From Botryococcus braunii (Eukaryota; Chlorophyta; Trebouxiophyceae), in the NCBI GenBank assembly GCA_002005505.1, contig KV908362.1:604702-619701 (forward strand): DNA of 15,000 nucleotides, given 5' to 3'. The stretch's first letter is position 1. Each line of letters opens with the position of its first letter. A model generated the notes under the pieces. The model made no database searches. It had not been told where the DNA came from and saw only the letters and a list, made by a program, of their open reading frames with translations. Below, piece by piece: positions 10,739 to 15,000 of this stretch. A program made the translations under genes and the position numbers.

Positions 10739-12084
10739 CTCTCTTCTCTCTCCTCTCTCTCTCTCTCCCCTCTCTCTCCCCTCCCTCCCTCCCTCCTCTC
10801 CACCCACCCCATCCCTCCCTTCCCCCTCTCTCCCTGCCCCGTTCCCTGGCCCCGCTACCCGTCTTTCTCTCTCCCCCTTCCCCATGCCACTTCCAGGGCC
10901 CAGGGTGTGTGGGCAAGTGGGTGTGTATGGGGGATGTACAACAGTGAAATGTCCCTCTGCGAGCGGGGTGGGGAGATTGGAAAGCCCAAGTTGATGGAGG
11001 CTGTGTGGACGGCGTGAAGGGAGGGCAATGACCTTGGAGAGGAATCAGTGGTGACCTATCAGCAGCTGGCAGACTCTGTTGGCCGCATAGCCAACTACCT
11101 GAAGAGCGTGGGGGTGAAGAAGGGCGATGACGTCACCATCTACATGCCCATGATTCCAGAGCTTCCAGCTGCCATGGTCGGCTGCCCTTCTCCGACTCTC
11201 AAACTCCACAACCCACATCCTTTCTCCTGCCCAAATTTTTGTTATAGAACCCTCCCCCCGCCCTCCTCCTCCTCGCCCTCGTCGTCCTTCCCCTTCCCCT
11301 TCCCCTTCCTCTTTTTCTCCTTCTCCTCCTGTTTCGCCTTCTCCTTCCTCTTCCACTTGCACCCCCTCCTCTTCCTCCCCTTCATGTTCGTCTTCTAGTC
11401 TCTCCTAGTCCTCCGTACTCTTTCTCTTTCACTTCTTTCCTCTCCCTTCCCTCCTCTTGTTCCTCCCCTCCTCCTCCTCCTCTCCTCTTTGCTGATGCCC
11501 CAACCCCTAAAGCGCTGCGTTCATCGCTCCGGCTCTCCGTGTCCGCTCCCGTCTCGAGCTTTAATCCTGTTGCTTTCCGTTTCTCCTCAACGCTCTCCCT
11601 GTGTCCTCCCTCTGAAGCCCAAAACCTTGATGTGCTCCATGCATGCCCCTGGCCCTCCATGATCCCTCCTTCCCAAACCCTAAACCCTGATGCGCTCTGT
11701 CGATGTCTCATGCCCTTGCTGTCTCCCTCCACCTAAAGTCCCCTGAAGGACTGGAAAGGGGTCTGCAGCTGGCATGTGCCCGCATTGGGGCGGTACACAG
11801 CGTAGTGTTCGCGGGCTTCTCCGCCGACGCCCTAGCGGGGCGCATGCTGGACAGCAAGCCCCGCGTCGTCCTCACCACCTCCGCAGTGAGGCGCGGCGCC
11901 AAGCCCATCAACCTCAAGGTCTGCTCTTCTCCTTCCCTCCCTCTCTCTCTGTGTGGTTGTTTGTGGGGTTTGTGATCGGGACAGAGAGGGGACAGGGATG
12001 ATGGGGGGAGGGGTTCTGAAATGACAGTTTGGGAGGGAGGGGGCGGTGTGCGCGCGCGCCTCTCTCTCTCTCTCTCTCTCTTCT

Positions 12085-12134
<50 letters not shown>

Positions 12135-12283
12135 TTTCTCTCTCCCTTCTCTCCCTCTCCCTCTCCCCCCCTCCCCTCCTCCCTCTCTCTCTCTCTCTCT
12201 CTCTCCTCTCTCTTCTCTCCTCCTCTCCTCTCCTCTCTCTCCTCTCTCTCCTCCCTCTCCCTCTCCCTCCCCCTCCCCTCCCT

Positions 12284-12334
<51 letters not shown>

Positions 12335-12409
12335 CTCTCTCTCCTCTCTCTCCTCTCTCTCTCTCTCTCTCTCGGGGGGGGGGGGTGTGTGGTGTGTGTG
12401 TGTGTGTGT

Positions 12410-12448
<39 letters not shown>

Positions 12449-12515
12449 TTGGGGGGTGTTCTCCCCGGGGGGTGTTCCCCCCCCTCTCTCTCTCACACAC
12501 ACACACACCACCCAC

Positions 12516-12557
<42 letters not shown>

Positions 12558-12693
12558 CGCTCGCGCGCACACGCACACAGACAGACAGAGAAGGGGGGGA
12601 GCGGGGGGAGGAGGGACAGGGAGAAGGGAGAGGGGGTGGAAAGAGAGAGAAGGGGGGGAAGGGGGAGAGGGGGGTGGGGGGGAAGCGCGCGGC

Positions 12694-12792
<99 letters not shown>

Positions 12793-14241
12793 CCGAGCGC
12801 GCGCGCACGCACGCGAGTGAGCGAGGGGTCAGGAAACAAGTGGCCGGAGGGATCCCCTTGATCGCTGGCGACCGGGCCCCGTGTTTTAGCATCGGTGCTT
12901 TTCCCCTTTTTCTGGGACACATGGCAAGGGACCGCCTCCCTGCCCCCCCCCCCCCCCGCGGGGCCCCTCGGGCGGCCTTTGTGCCCGATCCCCTCTTGGC
13001 CCCTCAACCCATTGGACAATACCTGTACCGCACACTACAGCTTAGGGATGTGGGGCTATGCCTGGGCAGGCCATAGTGGACGATGCCCTGGTGAAGACGG
13101 AAGCAGAGGGGCACAAGGTGGATGTTGTGTTGCTGTACGACAACTCCCGGGCCATCAAGCGGGACAGCGTCAACTTTGTGGAGGGGCGGGACGTCTGGTG
13201 GCAGGACGTTGTCAGTGGCCAGAGTGCGGATTGCCCCGTGGAGTGGCTGGATGCAGAAGATACCCTCTTCAAGGTGACCTCCTGAAGCTACCCTATTAAG
13301 AAACACCCTCGTCAAGGGGATTTTCTCGAGCTCTTCTGTTAAAAACCGCTCTCTCCAAGGTGACCTCCTGAAGCTTCCCATTAAGAAACACCCTTATCGA
13401 GGGGCTTTTCTTGAGCTTTTCTGTTAAAAAACGCTCTCTTCACGGTGACCTCATCGAGCGGCCCTGTTAAGAGATGCCCTGTTCAGGGTGACTTCCTCGA
13501 GCTAACCTGAGAAAAGATACCCTCTTCCAAGGTGGCCTGCCTCAGGCTGCCCTAGTAAGAGGTACCTTCTTCTAGGTGACCTCCTGAAAGCTATCCTCCA
13601 GGGAAAATTCCCTCTCTTCATGGTGACCACGTGGAGCTGCCATGTTGAGAAATAACCCTCTTCAAGGATGACCTCCTTTGTGCTGCCTTGTCAAGAGATA
13701 CCGTCTTTGAGGTGACCTCCTCACGCTGGGCCTTTAAAAGATACCCTGTTCAAGTTGCCCTCCTTGAGCTGCCCTGTCAGGAGATGCCTTCTTTACGGTG
13801 ACCTCCTCAAGCTACTTGCAAAAGACGCCTGGTTTAGACTGCCCTCCTAGCTACCCTGTCCAAGGGACGCTGCAATTTTGGGAGAAACCCTCTTGAAGGT
13901 GATTCCACAGGAGAATATGTCCAGAGTACCCTTTGATGCTGAAGGGGCCCTCTTCCGAGGAGTCCAAGGAGAGTTTGAGTGAAGTGGGGCTCTGTGGGCT
14001 GCAGTTGTACACATCCGGCAGCACAGGCAAACCCAAGGGGGTGGAGCACACCCAGGCTGGCTACATGGTGGGATCCTACGCCACCTTCAAATACGCTTTC
14101 GACTACCATGAGGGGGATGTGTACTGGTGTACCGCCGACTGTGGGTGGATCACCGGCCACAGCTACGTTACTTACGGTACTCCCCTCACCCGCTTCCCAT
14201 ATCTCATTGATGTGCTGACACACGTGGGTGCGCGCGCGCGG

Positions 14242-14321
<80 letters not shown>

Positions 14322-15000
14322 GCGCGCGCGCGCGCGCACGCACACACAAACACAAACACAACACGTTCCCACTCGCCGTTACAGTGGCGGGTAAATGCAT
14401 AACATTGTTGCCCACGCATGCGTCCACAATTGGTTGAGGTTTAAGCCCCCTGAGCTGCATCCGTACTGCTCAGGAAGATGGAACACGGGGAGGCAGTAGT
14501 CAGAGAGGGGTGAGGGGCGTGCAGGCCCATTATTTGCCGGGGCCACCCAGGTGCTGTTTGAGGGCGTTCCCACTTACCCGGACGCCAGCAGGGCCTGGGA
14601 CATCGTGGATAAGTACAAGGTGCTCCTTCCTTCTCAGCTTTCAAGAGTACATGATATTGCACTTTTATTAGCTCTTATATTTATGAACCGCTCCCTCTCC
14701 CCCATCCTGGGCCGCGCTGGTTCGAAGCCTCAGCATCAACTTCGCCTGGAAGGGAAGACAGTACATCATTGAGAAAATAAGAGGAAACGTTAGTAAACCC
14801 TGTGGAGGGTCACGTTTGGGGAATCGCGTTTGCTCTCATTTTCTCGGCTAATTGTGATGTCTCATTTCAGAGCGCACTGCTTTCTGGTTATGTGAGAGAG
14901 ATGGCACTCCTATGTAAATCAATCCCATGGTTCTTATTAAACTAAATGGGACGTGGCAAGACTGGAACTGGAGCTTATGAAGGTCCCATAGACTGCCTCC
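9248..15000 (+). CDS. ACS: Acetyl-CoA synthetase (AMP-forming) gene, 7 exons visible, 3' partial
   Basis: The product would convert acetate, ATP and CoA to acetyl-CoA, AMP and pyrophosphate through an acetyl-adenylate; it belongs to the adenylate-forming (ANL) superfamily. Exons read by eye: 9248-9471, 9846-9974, 11020-11176, 11769-11918, 13070-13273, 14005-14176 and 14525-14619. They sum to 1131 nt (377 codons) and stay in frame, with intron phases 2, 2, 0, 0, 0, 1, 0. Signature segments appear in family order: the YPPP and EGFW N-terminal region, [45 protein letters not shown], the P-loop [11 protein letters not shown] (residues 290-300), [19 protein letters not shown] and FEGVPTYPD. The WxTETG, hinge and PKTRSGK motifs are absent because the gene runs off the right edge. 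Cytosolic or plastid location cannot be decided: no transit peptide is visible, but an unseen upstream exon is possible. Family identity is very secure; exon limits come from conservation plus GT..AG and are strong except for the start. Confidence 0.95.
9472..9845 (+). other. ACS intron 1 (374 nt)
   Basis: Donor GTATAC follows ATGAG; acceptor is CTGCAG. Phase 2, splitting an Arg codon (AG|G) to give [10 protein letters not shown] across the junction. This is the only intron in the gene without an obvious microsatellite or tandem repeat. The open frame continuing past the donor to a stop at 9539-9541 has no family similarity, supporting the splice here. Confidence 0.85.
9846..9974 (+). CDS. 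ACS: ACS exon 2
   Basis: Completes Arg75 and encodes residues 76-117 plus two bases of Trp118. Reads [20 protein letters not shown], then [23 protein letters not shown]. This is the conserved ACS stretch that leads to the WEGN motif; the NxxYNxLDRH pattern is typical of the family. Flanked by CTGCAG and by TACTG|GTGAGA. The 129 nt length fits 1 + 42 codons + 2 exactly. Confidence 0.93.
10060..10197 (+). repeat. CA microsatellite with CG interruptions
   Basis: Alternating purine-pyrimidine DNA in intron 2: CA runs broken by CAA, then GCGCGCAC and ACGCACGCGCGCGC segments, then CA again. Such alternation can adopt Z-DNA under torsion (known chemistry); any effect here is inference. Confidence 0.9.
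10302..10800 (+). repeat. CT/CCT/CCCT polypyrimidine tract
   Basis: About 500 nt with scarcely a purine on the + strand. It begins as CT repeats (10302-10380), continues as mixed CCT and CCCT units (10381-10703), returns to CT (10704-10785) and ends as CCCT. Mirror-symmetric polypyrimidine of this kind is a classical triplex (H-DNA) former and an expansion-prone substrate. It lies inside ACS intron 2, so it will be transcribed as a C/U-rich stretch. Confidence 0.93.
11020..11176 (+). CDS. ACS: ACS exon 3
   Basis: Completes Trp118 and encodes residues 119-170: [20 protein letters not shown], then [32 protein letters not shown]. The first part contains the WEGND motif across the intron, and the second the GVKKGDxVxIYMPM signature of ANL enzymes. 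Acceptor GTGAAG; ends GCCATG|GTCGGC in phase 0. The donor is a poor match beyond GT, but the family sequence [12 protein letters not shown] fixes the junction. Confidence 0.93.
11177..11768 (+). other. ACS intron 3 (592 nt)
   Basis: Donor GTCGGC, acceptor TCTGCAG, phase 0. The first 300 nt are C/T-rich with TTCCCC and CCTCCT clusters. The second half is a degenerate 60 nt tandem repeat, listed separately. Confidence 0.88.
11491..11750 (+). repeat. Degenerate 60 nt tandem repeat, about 4 copies
   Basis: The segments starting at 11511, 11571, 11631 and 11691 (AGCGCTGCGT, TGCTTTCCGT, TGTGCTCCAT, TGCGCTCTGT) line up at exactly 60 nt spacing. Their upstream parts also align (CAACCCCTAA 11501, TTAATCCTGT 11561, AAAACCTTGA 11621, TAAACCCTGA 11681), as do the C-rich parts at 11521, 11581, 11641 and 11701. 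A fifth, partial copy may run on from 11731. The copies are diverged, so this is an old minisatellite. It lies wholly in intron 3. Confidence 0.75.
11769..11918 (+). CDS. ACS: ACS exon 4
   Basis: Exactly 50 codons, residues 171-220: [20 protein letters not shown], then [20 protein letters not shown] and [10 protein letters not shown]. The [18 protein letters not shown] block is one of the most conserved in ACS. The final [10 protein letters not shown] corresponds to the region that in bacterial Acs carries arginines contacting CoA (family knowledge). Flanked by CTGCAG and CTCAAG|GTCTGC, both phase 0. Confidence 0.95.
11919..13069 (+). other. ACS intron 4 (1151 nt), nested microsatellites
   Basis: Donor GTCTGC, acceptor GGGCAG, phase 0. 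Most of the intron is simple repeat arranged in mirror order (CT, G, GT, then C, CT, CA, then GA), with GCGCGC segments at both outer ends. The final ~280 nt (12791-13069) is ordinary mixed sequence with a C run near 12945-12957. Confidence 0.9.
12045..12810 (+). repeat. Mirror-ordered CT/GT//CA/GA microsatellite block
   Basis: Order on the + strand: GTGCGCGCGCGCC (12048-12060), CT-rich (12061-12373), G run (12374-12385), GT (12386-12449), a G/C-rich centre with CTCCCCGGGG (about 12461-12470), C run plus short CT (12477-12493), CA (12494-12555), purine-rich GA/GGGA (12587-12683), GA (12696-12790) and GAGCGCGCGCGCACGC (12794-12809). Each left block has its complement on the right in reverse order, so the whole can fold back on itself in single strand. 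Confidence 0.85.
13070..13273 (+). CDS. ACS: ACS exon 5
   Basis: Exactly 68 codons, residues 221-288: [51 protein letters not shown] and [23 protein letters not shown] and EWxDAEDxLF are family landmarks, the latter directly preceding the ATP-binding P-loop. Acceptor GGGCAG; ends CTCTTCAAG|GTGACC, phase 0. The last 15 bases are shared with the tandem repeat that fills the following intron. Confidence 0.95.
13259..13900 (+). repeat. 43 nt tandem repeat containing exon end and splice donor, ~15 copies
   Basis: Approximate unit: AAGGTGACCTCCTCGAGCT, then GCCCTGTTAAGAGATACC, then CTCTTC. Donor-equivalent positions are 13274, about 13317, 13360, about 13402, 13445, 13488, 13532, 13576, 13623, 13667, 13712, 13754, 13798, about 13837 and 13899, mostly 42-47 nt apart. 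The first four units form two copies of an 86 nt dimer. The exon 5 tail GATACCCTCTTCAAG plus GTGACC recurs nearly intact, for example at 13515-13537, 13650-13676, 13693-13720 and 13737-13762. The unit is not a multiple of three and carries stops, so it is not coding. Confidence 0.92.
13274..14004 (+). other. ACS intron 5 (731 nt), built of 43 nt repeats
   Basis: Donor GTGACC, acceptor GCTGCAG, phase 0. About 630 of 731 nt are the 43 nt tandem repeat described separately. Reading on from exon 5 meets TGA at 13283-13285, so retention, or use of a downstream donor copy, would truncate the protein. Confidence 0.9.
14005..14176 (+). CDS. ACS: ACS exon 6 (P-loop exon)
   Basis: Encodes residues 289-345 and the first base of Gly346. 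Starts [20 protein letters not shown], so the ATP-phosphate-binding P-loop ([11 protein letters not shown], 290-300) sits at the very start of the exon. It continues [20 protein letters not shown] and [13 protein letters not shown]. Trp336 and Thr338 of GWITG correspond to the acetate-pocket Trp309 and Thr311 of Salmonella Acs, consistent with a true acetate-using enzyme. V-E-H follows PKG where many homologues have V-L/V-H. Acceptor GCTGCAG; donor TTACG|GTACTC, phase 1. Confidence 0.96.
14177..14524 (+). other. ACS intron 6 (348 nt) with CA tract
   Basis: Donor GTACTC, acceptor GTGCAG. Phase 1 joining gives G|GC = Gly, then [13 protein letters not shown], matching the family's GPLxxGAT pattern without gap. 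This pins the acceptor at 14523-14524 rather than at the nearer GCCGGGG. A GCGCGC plus CA tract (14230-14350) begins only about 55 nt after the donor. Confidence 0.9.
14230..14350 (+). repeat. CG/CA microsatellite
   Basis: GCGCGCGCGGGCG, then a CA run to about 14317, then ACGCACGCGCGCGCGCGC and more CA. Inside ACS intron 6. Alternating purine-pyrimidine throughout. Confidence 0.93.
14525..14619 (+). CDS. ACS: ACS exon 7 (last visible)
   Basis: Completes Gly346 and encodes residues 347-377: [19 protein letters not shown], then [12 protein letters not shown]. FEGxPxYPD and WxIVDKYK are family landmarks and precede the VxxFYTAPT segment, which is not found in the remaining 381 nt. Ends TACAAG|GTGCTC, phase 0. 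95 nt = 2 + 31 codons. Confidence 0.95.
14620..15000 (+). other. ACS intron 7, start only
   Basis: After donor GTGCTC no segment resembles the expected next exon (FYTAPTxxR) in any forward frame, so the intron runs to the edge of the window. Mixed-composition sequence without obvious repeats; a lone GGTTCGAA at 14719-14726 is not part of a tRNA. Confidence 0.7.

Larger units (their letters stand above)
9975..11019 (+). other. ACS intron 2 (1045 nt), repeat-rich
   Basis: Donor GTGAGA, acceptor GTGAAG; phase 2, splitting the Trp codon of YWEGND. The intron holds a CA tract with CG interruptions (about 10060-10197), a G run near 10257-10270, and then about 500 nt of almost pure pyrimidine on the coding strand built from CT, CCT and CCCT units (10302-10800). 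Long open frames on both strands here are low-complexity artefacts. Confidence 0.9.

Noticed and set aside
9969..10916. 315-codon reverse-strand open frame, rich in Arg, Glu and Gly
   Set aside because: It lies over the CT/CCT tract of ACS intron 2; all of its length comes from low-complexity sequence, with equally long frames on both strands.
11708..12922. 404-codon reverse-strand open frame and 351-codon forward frame
   Set aside because: Both span the intron 4 microsatellites and overlap real ACS exon 4 antisense or out of frame; composition is Ser/Leu, Arg/Glu and His/Thr runs only.
13274..13900. The 43 nt array as a CRISPR array or protein repeat
   Set aside because: The units are contiguous with no spacers, diverged, not a multiple of three, contain stops, and lie within a eukaryotic intron.
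14177..14394. Continuation of ACS exon 6 as [14 protein letters not shown]
   Set aside because: It runs into the CA repeat, while splicing at 14176 to 14525 restores the family-conserved GPLxxGATxVLFEG exactly.
14715..14730. GGTTCGAA resembling a tRNA B box
   Set aside because: No A box or cloverleaf can be drawn upstream at the right distance.

Overview
This window is nuclear DNA from a eukaryote. Its only gene that can be supported firmly is the 5' half of an acetyl-CoA synthetase gene (AMP-forming acetate--CoA ligase, EC 6.2.1.1) on the + strand, from about 9248 to beyond the right edge. Seven consecutive exons can be read. Each joins the next in frame at GT..AG boundaries, and together they give 377 residues, roughly the N-terminal half of the family's usual 650-700. 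The last exon ends at 14619 and the rest of the gene, including the catalytic hinge and the C-terminal lysine motif, lies outside the window. The spliced product reads closest, from memory of the family, to plant/algal and cyanobacterial-type ACS proteins. The many introns and the very heavy load of dinucleotide repeats suggest a large repeat-rich genome. A photosynthetic eukaryote such as a streptophyte or other green alga is a guess only.

Layout: 1-9247 holds no gene I can name. It contains several microsatellites, a three-copy 36-39 nt tandem repeat (1062-1170), a possible LTR-retrotransposon primer-binding site resembling the tRNA-Asp type (4149-4168), a 158 nt near-perfect palindrome with a CA/CG/TG core (4822-4979), a CT/GT/GA block (6988-7282), a 38 nt T run (7992-8029), and a G-rich stretch able to form a quadruplex (8039-8071). 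A weak exon-like stretch at 6092-6152 and a run of reverse-strand open frames at 8289-8930 are noted with low confidence.

9248-15000 is the ACS gene. Every intron except the first is dominated by repeats. Intron 2 has CA and CT/CCT tracts, intron 3 a degenerate 60 nt tandem repeat, and intron 4 a nested mirror order of CT, GT, CA and GA tracts. Intron 5 is made almost entirely of about fifteen 43 nt units, and intron 6 has a long CA tract.

The most striking observation is intron 5. Its 43 nt repeat unit contains a copy of the last 15 coding bases of exon 5 plus the splice donor, so the intron appears to have grown by tandem duplication of its own 5' splice site. I found no CRISPR array, rRNA, tRNA or bacterial-type operon. 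Long open frames over the microsatellites are artefacts of low-complexity sequence.
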